DNA of 64,000 nucleotides from Ursidibacter arcticus (lineage in GTDB: Bacteria; Pseudomonadota; Gammaproteobacteria; Enterobacterales; Pasteurellaceae), in the NCBI RefSeq assembly GCF_009761375.1, contig NZ_LEKM01000208.1, positions 1 through 64,000 on the forward strand. Direction: 5' to 3'. The notes under the pieces were generated by a model. The model had not been told where the DNA came from, did no database searches, and saw only the letters and a list, made by a program, of their open reading frames with translations. The position numbers and the translations under genes are program-made. The first letter of the stretch is position 1. Each line of letters begins with the position of its first letter. Below, piece by piece: positions 34,548 through 44,752 of this stretch.

Positions 34548-35488
34548 TATTTTGCTCCTTCACGAATGCGTGGATCTATCCAAGCACTAAGTAAATCGGC
34601 ACACATATTCAAGATCACAAATAAGCCTCCCATTACTAATGCTGTTCCTTGGATCATTGGAATATCTCGTGCAATAATAGCGTGAACTAAAGCGTGTCCA
34701 CTGCCAGGCCAAGCAAATAAACTTTCTACCACTACCACCCCTTCAATCAAGTAAACTAACTGCACACTGTGATAGGCGATAACAGGAATAGCAATATTAC
34801 GAATAGCGTGACGGAAAAAACTCTGCCATTGGCTTAACCCTTTGAGCAATGCAAATTGATAGTAATCTGCATTTTTTACTTGCACCATTGCTTGACGAGT
34901 AACTCGTACAGAAACCGCACTTAGCCCAATCGCTAATGTTAAAGCAGGTAGAATAAAGTGTGTCCAACTGCCATAACCGCCCGAAGGTAACCATTTTAAA
35001 CTCACCGAAAAGAGCGTAATTAAGCCGATAGCAATAATAAAAGCAGGTACAGAACGAAATAGGCTACTGAAAATCAGAGTCAAGCGGTCAAAAAAACCAT
35101 TCGGTTTACGAGCAGCAAGTACACCCAAAGGTGGACCAATCAACAACGCCATTATTAACGCAACAATCGCGAGGCTTAAAGTATGCCCAAATTGATGATG
35201 GAGTTCAGCCCAAACACTATCCCCCGTTACGAGAGATTTACCTAAATTCCCTTGTAATAAATCAAATAGCCAATTTGCATAGTTTTGCCACCAAGGTTGG
35301 TCTAGCCCTAATTCTGCACGCACCATTTCTGCTGCAGCACTGTCTGTTTGGTCATATCCGTAACGGCTGGCTGCGATACGATATGCCATATCGCCAGAGA
35401 GTTGATAAGAGAGAATAAAGGTCATCGTTCCAACTGACCATATTACAAATAAAATTTGTACAATACGTCTTGTAATAATTTTAAACAC
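34547..35488 (-). CDS. Peptide/nickel-type ABC permease, DppB-like
   Basis: A 313-residue permease. TRRIVQILFVIWSVGTMTFIL is the first helix, and GLDQPWWQNYANWLFDLLQGNLGKSLVTGDSV near 70-100 is the periplasmic signature of the DppB/NikB class. The cytoplasmic loop VRVTRQAMVQVKNADYYQFALLKGL near 200 contacts the ATPase. It is second in the unit after the binding protein, with a 157-base gap that contains two hairpins. Confidence 0.87.
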   Translation of the reverse strand: MFKIITRRIVQILFVIWSVGTMTFILSYQLSGDMAYRIAASRYGYDQTDSAAAEMVRAELGLDQPWWQNYANWLFDLLQGNLGKSLVTGDSVWAELHHQFGHTLSLAIVALIMALLIGPPLGVLAARKPNGFFDRLTLIFSSLFRSVPAFIIAIGLITLFSVSLKWLPSGGYGSWTHFILPALTLAIGLSAVSVRVTRQAMVQVKNADYYQFALLKGLSQWQSFFRHAIRNIAIPVIAYHSVQLVYLIEGVVVVESLFAWPGSGHALVHAIIARDIPMIQGTALVMGGLFVILNMCADLLSAWIDPRIREGAK

Positions 35489-35603
35489 AACGATATCCGA
35501 GTAAAAATTAAATTGTTTATGGGGAAACGACCAAAGTTTGTGGCATTTTTCGGCTAAATAATAATAGGTTTATTCCACTACCCCGAACTACCGATTTGGT
35601 ATT

Positions 35604-35639
35604 CCCCCACACAAGTGGGGCAGAATTGTGATCTGCCCC
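35604..35639. repeat. Double hairpin between binding protein and permease genes
   Basis: Two nested stems occur: CCCCAC-ACAA-GTGGGG (35605-35620) and GGGGCAGA-ATTGTGA-TCTGCCCC (35617-35639). They overlap, so only one can form at a time. The second is a member of the GGGGC intergenic hairpin family at 3233 and 3321. The position between the importer's binding-protein and permease genes suggests a role in lowering downstream expression. Confidence 0.6.
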
Positions 35640-35645
35640 ATTATG

Positions 35646-37232
35646 CTAATTTTGCGTCAATTTTTCTAAGAAGAAACGGCGTTCAAAAGGATCTACTGTG
35701 ACATTTTTGATCTCTTTATGTGCCACGACATTTTGCTGATAGTACACAACAGGAATAATCGGTAGTTCATCGTGAATGATTTGACTAACCGTTTGTTTTA
35801 ACGCTTTCGCTTTTTGTGGATCTCGCTCTGTTTCAAGTTGTTGTAATGCATTATCAAGTGTTGGATTAGACCAATTCATCACGCCCCAATCACTGCCATT
35901 TTTTGCGAAATCCTGCACAATCACACCAAATGGGTCGAGGGTTTTACCATAATTCAAGGCATATAACGCCATCTCTAAGCTACCATCTTGATGTCCTGCT
36001 GGGATTTCACTGAAATTCCCGACTGAAACATTCACATCGATCCCAATTTGTTTCCATTGTGCCTGTAAAATGGTAGCAATAATAGGTAGTTCAGGGCGAT
36101 CCGAGAAGGTGCGTAAAGTAAAGCTAAATGGCTTGCCTTCTTGGTTTAAAAGTTTACCTTCAGCATTAAATTGATAGCCCGAAGCGGTGAGATTTTCCTT
36201 AATTTTTGCAATATCTGCGGTTCTCTCTTTTGCATCAATTCGCCATTCCGCAAAGGCTTTCGGTAAGATTTGATCTGCCACGCCATCTTCAATTTTCAGT
36301 ACCGATTCTGCAATACTTTTACGATTGATCGCATCACTTAACGCTTGGCGGATTGCAAGATCATTAAAGAAGGGCTTCGCAACGTCCATTTTTAGCTGAA
36401 TGGTTCGAGCTATTGAAACACTGGTTAAATACAGATTCGGATCGTTTTTCAAACGTTCCACACTTGCGGTATCTAAATTGAAAACCAGTGATGATTTATC
36501 ACTTTGAGCCATTAACATTCGAGTTTCACTACGGCTACTCGCTAAATAATTGGCTTGAGCAATTTGTGGTTTCTCACCCCAATATTCGTCAAAACGTACC
36601 GTTTCAATTTTTTGTGGAGCCTCGATTTTAGCCGCTTTAAATGCCCCCGTTCCAATCACTTGGGTAACTTCACCTTTCTCATTGTAAGACTCATCTGCCA
36701 GAATAATCGCAGTATAGTGAGTTAAGAAAGCAGGAAATGGCACAAAAGGTTTGGTTAATTCAATTTCAATATGATGTGCATCAGTCGCACGAATGTCCTT
36801 GATAAAGGCTTTTTGTAAAATTCCTGGTTTCGCTAAAGCGATATTAAGGCTTTTCGCAACACTTTCCGCTGTGAGAGGCTTACCATTATGAAATTTAACA
36901 TCTGATCTTAAATTAAAACGCCAAATGGTAGCATTCTCATTACTTGACCACGATGTCGCTAAACTCGGGACTAATTCACCTTGCAAATTGGCTTCAACGA
37001 GTGTTTCTGCAAGGTTCATTCTTTGAAAGATAACGCCCGTTTGGTTAGGATCAAGGCTGTTGATCTCCCAAGGGGCAACGACTGTTGCCAAGGTTAATCC
37101 TTGATTTTCAGTCGCTTTAACCGTTGATTCAGTTGATGCTTTTACTGCAGTTTCTGTACTATTTCCTTGAAAATACTCTACTGCGAGCGCCACAATGCCA
37201 CCAATGGCAAATGGAATAAGAAATTTTTTCAT
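35646..37232 (-). CDS. Peptide/nickel-type ABC substrate-binding protein
   Basis: A 528-residue family 5 (DppA/NikA/CntA-type) binding protein. Residues 1-20 form a hydrophobic signal or anchor without a lipobox cysteine, followed by a Thr/Glu/Ala-rich linker to about 45. Typical motifs are WEINSLDPNQTGVIFQRMNLAETLVEA near 60, WRFNLRSDVKFHNGKPLTAESVAKSL near 105, and GTGAFKAAKIEAPQKIETVRFDEYWG near 205. It is first in the importer operon. It is not close enough to HbpA or DppA to call the ligand; nickel or a metal chelate is possible. Confidence 0.83.
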   Translation of the reverse strand: MKKFLIPFAIGGIVALAVEYFQGNSTETAVKASTESTVKATENQGLTLATVVAPWEINSLDPNQTGVIFQRMNLAETLVEANLQGELVPSLATSWSSNENATIWRFNLRSDVKFHNGKPLTAESVAKSLNIALAKPGILQKAFIKDIRATDAHHIEIELTKPFVPFPAFLTHYTAIILADESYNEKGEVTQVIGTGAFKAAKIEAPQKIETVRFDEYWGEKPQIAQANYLASSRSETRMLMAQSDKSSLVFNLDTASVERLKNDPNLYLTSVSIARTIQLKMDVAKPFFNDLAIRQALSDAINRKSIAESVLKIEDGVADQILPKAFAEWRIDAKERTADIAKIKENLTASGYQFNAEGKLLNQEGKPFSFTLRTFSDRPELPIIATILQAQWKQIGIDVNVSVGNFSEIPAGHQDGSLEMALYALNYGKTLDPFGVIVQDFAKNGSDWGVMNWSNPTLDNALQQLETERDPQKAKALKQTVSQIIHDELPIIPVVYYQQNVVAHKEIKNVTVDPFERRFFLEKLTQN

Positions 37233-37588
37233 ACTTTCCCTTAAATTAACTATGGTTTTTTAAGGGTGCTATTCTGCCATAAAATTCCATAAAAAAATAA
37301 TGGAATTTTGAAATTAACTAAAAACTATCATTTAATGACCTAATACCTTCATATAAACAATGATTTATGAAAGGTCAGGAATTATACGGCGATATCGTTG
37401 AGCAAGTATAGAACACTTTCTCACTTTGAAATAAATCATAGTGTTGGTCTAATGAGGAAAGTACTTTCTTTAAAAGATAGTTGCTCTTTGGAAGTTTTTC
37501 ATTTCAAATTCGCCCTTATCCCCGATTTACGTTATAATGCCAACATTTTTGCAAATTGTTGCAAACCGAATTTTTATTGAGGTTTTTT
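37233..37588. other. Divergent intergenic region before der
   Basis: This 356-base AT-rich gap separates the importer operon (minus) from der (plus) and must hold both promoters. GAGG at 37580-37583 is the der ribosome site. A 60-codon open frame at 37398-37580 has no ribosome site, ends just before der and resembles no family, so it is not called. No RNA gene was recognised. Confidence 0.5.
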
Positions 37589-39103
37589 ATGACTCCAGTT
37601 GTTGCCCTCGTTGGCAGACCTAATGTGGGTAAATCTACATTATTCAATCGCCTAACTCGTACTCGTGATGCGTTAGTTGCGGATTTTCCTGGTTTAACCC
37701 GTGACCGTAAATATGGGCAAGCAAATATCGCTGGTCACGACTTTATCGTTATTGATACTGGCGGTATTGATAGTACGGAAGAAGGTGTAGAAGAGAAAAT
37801 GGCAGAGCAATCGCTGTTAGCGATTGAAGAAGCTGATGTGGTGCTCTTTTTAGTTGACGCTCGTGCAGGTTTAGTCCCTGCGGATATTGGGATCGCACAA
37901 TACTTACGCCAACGTGATAAAACTACGGTGGTCGTTGCCAATAAAACCGATGGTATTGATGCTGACTCACATATCGCTGAATTTTATCAATTAGGATTAG
38001 GTGAAGTTGAAGCAATTGCTGCGGCACAAGGGCGTGGCGTTACACAACTTATTGAGCAAGTGCTTGCCCCTTTAGCTGTTCAGATTGAAGAACAAGCGGT
38101 CGGTTCTGATGAAAATTCTGCAAATGAAGAAACAGATGAGTGGGATCACGATTTTGATTTTGAGAATGAAGAAGATACCGCTTTACTTGACGAAGCTCTA
38201 GAAGAAGAGAGCGAAGATGTTGATGATAAAAATATCAAAATTGCAATTGTTGGTCGCCCAAATGTAGGAAAATCAACTTTAACTAACCGTATTCTAGGTG
38301 AAGAGCGTGTGGTTGTTTACGATATGCCGGGAACAACTCGTGATTCCATTTACATTCCAATGGAGCGTGATGGGCAGCATTACACGATTATTGATACAGC
38401 TGGTGTTCGTAAGCGTGGTAAAGTACATCTTGCTGTTGAGAAGTTCTCAGTTATTAAAACATTGCAAGCGATTCAAGATGCCAATGTAGTATTGCTCACT
38501 ATTGATGCTAGAGATGGCGTTTCTGATCAAGATTTATCGCTACTCGGTTTTATTTTAAATGCGGGTAAATCATTAGTGATTGTGGTGAATAAATGGGACG
38601 GTTTATCGCAAGATATTAAAGATAATGTGAAATCTGAGCTTGATCGCCGACTAGATTTTATTGATTTTGCACGAGTGCATTTTATCTCTGCATTACACGG
38701 TAGTGGTGTGGGAAATTTATTTGAGTCTATTCAAGAAGCCTATCAATGTGCAACGAAGAAAATGACGACATCAATGCTTACTCGAATTTTACAAATGGCA
38801 ACAGATGAACATCAACCGCCATTGGTAAATGGTCGCCGAGTGAAGTTAAAATATGCTCACCCAGGTGGTTATAATCCACCGATTATCGTGATTCACGGTA
38901 ATCAAATTGAGCGATTACCAGACTCTTATAAACGTTATTTATCTAACTATTTCCGTAAGAGCCTACGCATTATTGGCTCGCCAATTCGAGTGCTATTCCA
39001 AGAAGGGAATAACCCGTTTGCAGGTAAACGTAATAAATTAACACCGAGCCAGTTGCGTAAACGTAAACGTTTAATGAAATTTATTAAAAAGAATAGAAAA
39101 TAG
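37589..39103 (+). CDS. der: Ribosome-biogenesis GTPase Der (EngA)
   Basis: A 504-residue protein with two tandem GTPase domains, needed for 50S assembly. Domain 1 has [16 protein letters not shown] near residue 8, DTGG and NKTD; domain 2 has [17 protein letters not shown] near 218, DTAG and NKWD near 335. An acidic linker of about 50 residues (170-210) separates them. A basic C-terminal KH-like tail ends in [15 protein letters not shown]. The ATG at 37589 has a GAGG site and matches the family start. An uptake sequence lies inside at 38092-38100. Confidence 0.95.
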   Translation: MTPVVALVGRPNVGKSTLFNRLTRTRDALVADFPGLTRDRKYGQANIAGHDFIVIDTGGIDSTEEGVEEKMAEQSLLAIEEADVVLFLVDARAGLVPADIGIAQYLRQRDKTTVVVANKTDGIDADSHIAEFYQLGLGEVEAIAAAQGRGVTQLIEQVLAPLAVQIEEQAVGSDENSANEETDEWDHDFDFENEEDTALLDEALEEESEDVDDKNIKIAIVGRPNVGKSTLTNRILGEERVVVYDMPGTTRDSIYIPMERDGQHYTIIDTAGVRKRGKVHLAVEKFSVIKTLQAIQDANVVLLTIDARDGVSDQDLSLLGFILNAGKSLVIVVNKWDGLSQDIKDNVKSELDRRLDFIDFARVHFISALHGSGVGNLFESIQEAYQCATKKMTTSMLTRILQMATDEHQPPLVNGRRVKLKYAHPGGYNPPIIVIHGNQIERLPDSYKRYLSNYFRKSLRIIGSPIRVLFQEGNNPFAGKRNKLTPSQLRKRKRLMKFIKKNRK

Positions 39104-39110
39104 TCTGTAT

Positions 39111-39133
39111 AGTGGGCGGAATTATCGCCCGCT
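39111..39133 (+). terminator. Hairpin after der
   Basis: AGTGGGCG (39111-39118) pairs with CGCCCGCT (39126-39133) across a 7-base loop, with one G-T pair. The T-tract is weak (TAATTTA). It lies between der and hldE. Confidence 0.45.
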
Positions 39134-39165
39134 TAATTTAGGTAAACCATTTGTGTGGATAAACT

Positions 39166-40596
39166 ATGATGATGCAATATTCCTCTCAATTTAATCAGGC
39201 TAAAGTACTGGTGCTTGGCGATGTAATGCTAGATCGCTACTGGTTTGGTGCAACAAATCGTATTTCTCCAGAAGCACCTGTACCAGTGGTAAAAGTACAA
39301 CAAAATGAAGAGCGTGCCGGTGGTGCGGCAAACGTAGCAATGAATATTGCGAGTTTGAATGTGCCTGTTACGTTGCACGGTTTAATCGGACAAGATGATG
39401 CTGGGCAAGCCTTAGATAAACTACTGAATACCCATCAAATTAAAAATCAATGTGTTGCATTAGATAGCCACCCAACAATTACAAAATTGCGTATTTTGTC
39501 ACGTCATCAGCAACTATTACGTTTGGATTTTGAAGAAAATTTTCACAATGTAGATAGTCAGCCACTACTTGCAAAATTAGCAGAAGAAGTAGCCGCTTAT
39601 GGTGCATTAATTTTATCTGATTATGGGAAAGGTACATTAGATTCTGTTCAACAGATGATTCAAATTGCACGTAAAGCGAATGTCCCTGTTTTAATTGATC
39701 CAAAAGGTACAGACTTTGAACGTTATCGTGGTGCAACTTTGCTTACACCCAATATGGCAGAGTTTGAAGCTGTCGTTGGACATTGTGCTACCGATGATGA
39801 AATTGTTACAAAAGGCTTAAAAATGATTGCCGAATATGAACTATCGGCATTACTTGTTACTCGTTCAGAAAAGGGAATGACCTTACTTCGACCAAATCAC
39901 GAGGTTTTCCATTTACCGACCCAAGCTAAAGAAGTTTATGATGTGACAGGGGCTGGCGATACAGTAATTAGCGTACTTGCAACGGCGATTGCAGATGGGC
40001 GTTCTTTAGAAGAAGCCTGCTATTTAGCGAATGCTGCAGCAGGTATTGTAGTCGGTAAACTCGGAACATCAACGGTAACACCAAGCGAACTAGAGCAGGC
40101 TATTCATCAGCGTACAGAAACAGGTTTCGGTGTTGTTAGCGAAGATACATTGAAAAGTATTGTTGAACAAGCCAAACAACGTGGTGAGAAGATTGTAATG
40201 ACAAATGGTTGTTTTGATATTCTTCACCCAGGACACGTTTCTTATTTAGAAAATGCGCGTAAATTAGGTGATCGCCTTATTGTTGCAGTAAATACTGATG
40301 AGTCAGTGAAACGTTTGAAAGGAGAATCTCGCCCGATCAACTCACTTGACGCTCGAATGGCAGTATTAGCGGGGCTTGCCTCTGTGGATTGGGTAGTGCC
40401 TTTCAGTGAAGATACGCCACAATGTTTAATTGGCGAAATTTTACCTGATTTATTGGTTAAAGGTGGCGACTACAAGCCCGAAGATATTGCTGGTAGTAAA
40501 GAAGTATGGGCTAATGGTGGCGATGTGCGAGTGCTAAATTTTGAAAATGGCTGCTCAACCACTAATGTCATCAAAAAAATTCAAGGCTCATTGTAA
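39166..40596 (+). CDS. hldE: Bifunctional heptose-7-P kinase / heptose-1-P adenylyltransferase
   Basis: A 476-residue enzyme making ADP-heptose for the lipooligosaccharide inner core. Residues 1-320 are a PfkB-type sugar kinase ([24 protein letters not shown] near 40, and [16 protein letters not shown] near 265). From about 345 an adenylyltransferase follows, with [20 protein letters not shown] near 350 (HxGH motif) and PVN-type nucleotide loop residues. Three ATG codons are in a row at the start; the third gives better spacing to GGAT, and the first is listed. It overlaps pyrR by one base. Confidence 0.95.
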   Translation: MMMQYSSQFNQAKVLVLGDVMLDRYWFGATNRISPEAPVPVVKVQQNEERAGGAANVAMNIASLNVPVTLHGLIGQDDAGQALDKLLNTHQIKNQCVALDSHPTITKLRILSRHQQLLRLDFEENFHNVDSQPLLAKLAEEVAAYGALILSDYGKGTLDSVQQMIQIARKANVPVLIDPKGTDFERYRGATLLTPNMAEFEAVVGHCATDDEIVTKGLKMIAEYELSALLVTRSEKGMTLLRPNHEVFHLPTQAKEVYDVTGAGDTVISVLATAIADGRSLEEACYLANAAAGIVVGKLGTSTVTPSELEQAIHQRTETGFGVVSEDTLKSIVEQAKQRGEKIVMTNGCFDILHPGHVSYLENARKLGDRLIVAVNTDESVKRLKGESRPINSLDARMAVLAGLASVDWVVPFSEDTPQCLIGEILPDLLVKGGDYKPEDIAGSKEVWANGGDVRVLNFENGCSTTNVIKKIQGSL

Positions 40597-41123
40597 TGGA
40601 AAAGATCATCATTGATACGGAGCAGTTCCAACGCACGATTTCACGCATTTCACATCAGATAATCGAAAAACACGCTAGTTTCGATGATGTTGTGCTTGTT
40701 GGCATTAAAAGACGTGGTGCAGAAATTGCGGAAATGTTGCAAAAAAGGATCTTCGAGTTAGCTCAAATCAACTTACCGTTAATGGCATTGGATATAACTT
40801 TCTATCGTGATGATCTAAATCAAGCGAATACCGATCCGATTTATGCAGGGGTAGATAATCCTGTCCCTATTGAAAATAAAAAAGTAATTTTAATTGATGA
40901 TGTATTATTTACAGGTCGAACTATTCGAGCCGCACTTGATGCCTTGCTTGATTATGGTCGAGCATCTAAAATTGAGTTAGTTATTTTTATTGATCGTGGA
41001 CATCGTGAGTTGCCTATTCGGGCAGATTATGTTGGAAAAAATATTCCTACATCACGTTCTGAAACTATCCAAGTCAGAACAGAACATTACGATGGCATCA
41101 ATCAGGTGGCACTGTTACAATAA
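40596..41123 (+). CDS. pyrR: PyrR bifunctional regulator / uracil phosphoribosyltransferase
   Basis: A 175-residue type I phosphoribosyltransferase. The PRPP loop is KVILIDDVLFTGRTIRAALDAL near residue 92. LVGIKRRGAEIAEML near 34 and FIDRGHRELPIRADYVGKNIPTS near 132-155 are the PyrR features. In Firmicutes PyrR attenuates pyr operons by binding RNA. In Pasteurellaceae a free-standing PyrR occurs without a linked pyr operon, as here, and the role may be uracil salvage. It is translated together with hldE through a TAATG overlap. Confidence 0.88.
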   Translation: MEKIIIDTEQFQRTISRISHQIIEKHASFDDVVLVGIKRRGAEIAEMLQKRIFELAQINLPLMALDITFYRDDLNQANTDPIYAGVDNPVPIENKKVILIDDVLFTGRTIRAALDALLDYGRASKIELVIFIDRGHRELPIRADYVGKNIPTSRSETIQVRTEHYDGINQVALLQ

Positions 41124-41207
41124 ACTCATATTTTGATTGAACCTTTAACCAAAAGCTAATTCTAATTAGCGTAAATATTTTCACTCATTCTTTAATAGGA
41201 CATAAAA

Positions 41208-42152
41208 ATGAAATTAATTTCGGTGAAATCTCTTTTAATGGTGGCTATAACCTTTTTCTCGGTAAGCCAAATTGCTAAGGCGGAAGAACGTGTTGTTGCA
41301 ACCGTTGATGGTTATCCGATTATGCAAAGCCAAGTAAACAAGGCATTAGGCAAAAAGGCGAATAATGCGGAAAATCGTAAAGTTGCGTTAGATTCGTTAA
41401 TTGATGATTTTCTCGTGCAGCGTGCAATTAAAGAATCAGGCGTAAAAGTCAATTATGCCTATGTTGATCAGATGATTGAACAAATTGCGGCACAAAACGG
41501 TTTAACCTATGGGCAATTTTTAGATGCTTTGGACTATCAAGGAATAACCTTAAATCAATATCGCCAACAGCTAGCTCAACAGATGATGATGGAACAAGTT
41601 CGCCACCAAACTATTGGTCAAAGTATCCAAGTTGAGCCACAGGAAGTACAAGCATTAGGAAAAAAATTGTATGAAGAAGCGAAAGCTCAAGGAAAATTAA
41701 AATCTGCTACATCTCCTGAATATCGCATCAGCCATATTTTATTGAAAACTAACCCGATTTTAACTGATGCAAAAGCTAAAGCTAAGTTAGTTGAAATTAG
41801 CAATGAAATTAAATCAGGAAAAACAACCTTTGAAGCTGCAGCAAAAGCAAGTTCTGTTGATTATGTTTCGGGGGCTGATGGTGGTGATTTAGGTTGGAAT
41901 TTCTTAGATGCTTATGATCAAACTTTTGCTAAAATTGCACAAGCAAGCAAAGCAGGTGTTATTTCAGCACCATTTAAATCTCAGTTTGGTTGGCATATCT
42001 TAAAAGTGGTCGAAACCCGCCAAGGCGATCGTACAAAAGATGCTTATATTCAAAAAGCTTATGAACAGCTTGTAGATAAACAAGCAGAAGCTGCATCAAA
42101 AGACTGGGTAAAAGCCTTAAAAGATCGTGCAGAAATTAAGTATATTAACTAA
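41208..42152 (+). CDS. surA: Periplasmic chaperone / peptidyl-prolyl isomerase SurA
   Basis: A 314-residue periplasmic protein that escorts outer-membrane proteins. The signal peptide is MKLISVKSLLMVAITFFSVSQIAKA. The N-terminal SurA_N core begins ERVVATVDGYPIMQSQVNKAL. A single parvulin domain runs about 175-275 (EYRISHILLKTN, GADGGDLGWNF, FGWHILKVVETR), followed by a C-terminal helix. E. coli SurA has two parvulin domains and about 428 residues; the one-domain form is normal in Haemophilus. It precedes rsmA, as surA precedes pdxA-rsmA in E. coli. It would assist receptors such as the one at 12380. Confidence 0.9.
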   Translation: MKLISVKSLLMVAITFFSVSQIAKAEERVVATVDGYPIMQSQVNKALGKKANNAENRKVALDSLIDDFLVQRAIKESGVKVNYAYVDQMIEQIAAQNGLTYGQFLDALDYQGITLNQYRQQLAQQMMMEQVRHQTIGQSIQVEPQEVQALGKKLYEEAKAQGKLKSATSPEYRISHILLKTNPILTDAKAKAKLVEISNEIKSGKTTFEAAAKASSVDYVSGADGGDLGWNFLDAYDQTFAKIAQASKAGVISAPFKSQFGWHILKVVETRQGDRTKDAYIQKAYEQLVDKQAEAASKDWVKALKDRAEIKYIN

Positions 42153-42170
42153 CCTTATATTCTAAAATTT

Positions 42171-42197
42171 AGAACCTCGCTTTGCGGGGTTCTTTGC
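42171..42197 (+). terminator. Terminator after surA
   Basis: AGAACCTCG (42171-42179), a 5-base loop and CGGGGTTCT (42185-42193) form a 9-bp stem with one G-T pair, followed by TTGCTTTATT. It separates surA from rsmA. The gap also contains ACCGCTT, part of an uptake-like word. Confidence 0.75.
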
Positions 42198-42251
42198 TTT
42201 ATTAAATTTGCAAAAAATAGCGGTAATCCTACCGCTTAAATTAGGAAATCT

Positions 42252-43118
42252 ATGAGTTCAAATTCAAAAAAACATTTAGGGCATACTGCTCGTAAACGCT
42301 TTGGGCAAAACTTTTTGCACGATCAAAATGTGATTCATAATATTGTTGCAGCAATTAATCCACAAAATGGACAGTATCTCTTAGAGATTGGTCCTGGATT
42401 GGGAGCACTAACTGAACCTGTTGCAGAATTAGTGGATAAACTAACGGTAGTGGAGTTAGACCGAGATTTAGCAGAGCGTTTACGCTATCATCCATTTTTA
42501 AACCATAAATTAACTATTATTGAGCAAGATGCGTTACGTTTTAATTTTAGAGAATATTTTGAAGAATTAGACTTAGTTGAGAATCAAGGCGTTCGAGTAT
42601 TTGGTAACTTGCCATATAACATTTCAACACCGTTAATGTTCCATTTATTCAAATTCCACGATCTCGTGCAAGATATGCACTTTATGTTACAGAAAGAGGT
42701 GGTTAAACGTCTGTGTGCTGCACCTAACAGTAAAGCTTATGGTCGTCTAACCATTATGGCACAATATTACTGTCAGGTAATGCCTGTGTTAGAAGTACCA
42801 CCATCAGCATTTAAACCTGCACCTAAAGTGGATTCAGCCGTAGTAAGACTCGTGCCTTATAAACAACTACCACACCCAGTGAAAGATATTTATTGGTTAA
42901 ATAGAGTAACAACTCAAGCATTTAATCAACGCCGTAAAACCTTGCGTAATGCACTTTCAACACTATTTAGTGCAGAACAGTTGGAATCATTAGGCATTGA
43001 TTTGAACGCTCGAGCGGAAAATCTCGCCTTAGCAGATTACGCCCGTTTAGCGAATTGGTTATGTGATAACCCACCAGAAGTGGAAAAAGTAGAAATTGAT
43101 GATCTTGAGGACGTTTAG
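42252..43118 (+). CDS. rsmA: 16S rRNA dimethyladenosine transferase
   Basis: A 288-residue KsgA enzyme that dimethylates A1518 and A1519 in 16S r[25 protein letters not shown] near residue 14 and [18 protein letters not shown] near 46 bind SAM. The target-base motif is [14 protein letters not shown] near 118, and [19 protein letters not shown] near 182 is the conserved C-terminal element. Monocistronic, convergent with the epimerase-like gene. Confidence 0.95.
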   Translation: MSSNSKKHLGHTARKRFGQNFLHDQNVIHNIVAAINPQNGQYLLEIGPGLGALTEPVAELVDKLTVVELDRDLAERLRYHPFLNHKLTIIEQDALRFNFREYFEELDLVENQGVRVFGNLPYNISTPLMFHLFKFHDLVQDMHFMLQKEVVKRLCAAPNSKAYGRLTIMAQYYCQVMPVLEVPPSAFKPAPKVDSAVVRLVPYKQLPHPVKDIYWLNRVTTQAFNQRRKTLRNALSTLFSAEQLESLGIDLNARAENLALADYARLANWLCDNPPEVEKVEIDDLEDV

Positions 43119-43144
43119 TCTGGCATAGGCTCCCGAATTACATA

Positions 43145-43948
43145 TTAATCTGGGAGCATCTGCATAGGATTATCATATTGATAACTAAACCCAAAGTCTC
43201 GACAGATTTTCAGCCCTTGAATAACCCGAATAAGCGGTTGCTTATCCGCTAAAAAATGCAAATCTGCAAGTTTGCATTGCTTAGCAACAAAGCGATAGTA
43301 TTCTTCTCTAGCTGGGTGAATTGGGGCAACCAAATGGTAAACTCGTTTACCCTTTGGAGAATTTAGTAAACAAATTATTGCACGAATACAATCGTCTAAA
43401 TGAACTAAATTAACGGGTTGCAGGGCATTTTTGAGATCTGTTTTTCCCGATAAATAATAGACGGGGTGTCGTTTTTTCCCCACAAGCCCAGCAGGGCGAA
43501 CAATATCTACATCAATCTGTTGAGATAAAAGCCAATTTTCAACGGCTAACAATGTTTGAGCAGATTTCTCTTCAGCATCAGGAATCGTATTTTCATCAAA
43601 CAGCCCGCTTTGTTGCGGAAACACAGAGGTAGAGCTGACAAAAATAAGATGTTGAACATTTTGTAAAATAGCTTGAGAAACTAACCGCTTAATGCCATCA
43701 ATATAATCTATTTCATTTATTTTACTTGGTGGAATATTAATGACTAAGGCATCACTGTTCAGTAATTGCTCAACTTCTGAGGTAATCGGAAAATTGGCGG
43801 TTAGTAATAAGGGATATTGTATCAATTTAGTTTGGCTGTTTTCTGTAACTTCTCTTTTACTGCCTTTAACGATCCAACCTTGTTGAATAAGTTGCTCTGC
43901 TAAAGGCATTCCAAGCCAACCAAGCCCAATAATTGTTACTTTTTTCAT
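43145..43948 (-). CDS. NAD(P)-dependent epimerase-like protein (YeeZ-like)
   Basis: A 267-residue extended-SDR relative. The N-terminal KKVTIIGLGWLGMPLAEQLI is a Rossmann nucleotide-binding loop, FVSSTSVFPQQ near 105 is the strand with the usual Ser, and VRPAGLVGKKRHPVYYLSG near 155 resembles the YeeZ/Rossmann-fold epimerase family. The YxxxK catalytic pair of true SDRs is not evident, so enzyme activity is uncertain. No partners are suggested by its isolated convergent position. Confidence 0.7.
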   Translation of the reverse strand: MKKVTIIGLGWLGMPLAEQLIQQGWIVKGSKREVTENSQTKLIQYPLLLTANFPITSEVEQLLNSDALVINIPPSKINEIDYIDGIKRLVSQAILQNVQHLIFVSSTSVFPQQSGLFDENTIPDAEEKSAQTLLAVENWLLSQQIDVDIVRPAGLVGKKRHPVYYLSGKTDLKNALQPVNLVHLDDCIRAIICLLNSPKGKRVYHLVAPIHPAREEYYRFVAKQCKLADLHFLADKQPLIRVIQGLKICRDFGFSYQYDNPMQMLPD

Positions 43949-44097
43949 TTTTTACCATTCTTTTTATCTTTAAATCGCCACAGTAGAATGGCAGATGCTT
44001 TGATTTATTTCAATAACAGAGCAAATATAATCCCCCATTTTTGTACTAAATAGGCTTACACTATCGCCCAATTTTTTTGAGCCTAGGAGAGAACAAA

Positions 44098-44736
44098 ATG
44101 CAATTAGTCGATGCCATTCAACAGCGTAAAACCATTAAGTTATTCAACCCTAATGTAAAAATCCCACGAGCAGAATTAGCAGAAATGCTGACGTTAGCTC
44201 AACTTGCCCCCTCTAAAGCAAATTTACAGCCTTGGCGTTTTGTCGTGATTGATGATCCTATTCAAAAAGCCAAACTCGAAAATATAGTAGCGTTTAATTA
44301 CCCACCTTGTGAAAGTGCCTCTGCGGTTATTATCATCTTGGCAGATTTACAATATCACCGCTTATTAGAAAAAATCCTAGATCGATCTATTGAAAAAGGG
44401 TGTTTAAATGAAGCCTTTAAGCAACGTAACTTGGATTTTTTAACCTCAACCCATAATGCTTTAACGGAACAAGAAATCCGAGATCAAGTTTTAATTGATA
44501 CCAGTCTTGCTTCAATGCAACTAATGCTGATTGCCAAAGATAAAGGCTATGATACTCACGCCATTGGCATTTTTGATAAAAGCGAAGTATTAGCTCATTT
44601 TGATATTGATGCAAACCGCTTTGCCCCTGTAATGTTACTAGCAATAGGAAAAGCAGCAGTGCCACCATTACCGAGTGCAAGGCTAACGTTAGATAATACA
44701 GTGGTGTGGAATAGTGGAATGGCACTTTTAAAATAA
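44098..44736 (+). CDS. Nitroreductase-family protein
   Basis: A 212-residue FMN-dependent oxidoreductase of the nitroreductase fold. DAIQQRKTIKLFNPNVKIP opens the domain (FMN-binding Arg/Lys), LAQLAPSKANLQPWRFVVID near residue 40 is the conserved SxxNxQPW segment, and DTSLASMQLMLIAKDKGYDTHAIG near 135 is the dimer helix. The ATG at 44098 has a TAGGAGAG site six bases upstream and replaces an earlier non-ATG opening at 44077. The substrate is unknown. Confidence 0.85.
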   Translation: MQLVDAIQQRKTIKLFNPNVKIPRAELAEMLTLAQLAPSKANLQPWRFVVIDDPIQKAKLENIVAFNYPPCESASAVIIILADLQYHRLLEKILDRSIEKGCLNEAFKQRNLDFLTSTHNALTEQEIRDQVLIDTSLASMQLMLIAKDKGYDTHAIGIFDKSEVLAHFDIDANRFAPVMLLAIGKAAVPPLPSARLTLDNTVVWNSGMALLK

Positions 44737-44752
44737 TTAAGTGCAAAAACTA

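Noticed and set aside
37398-37580. 60-codon open frame upstream of der
   Set aside because: No ribosome site, no recognisable domain and it overlaps the der promoter and leader region.
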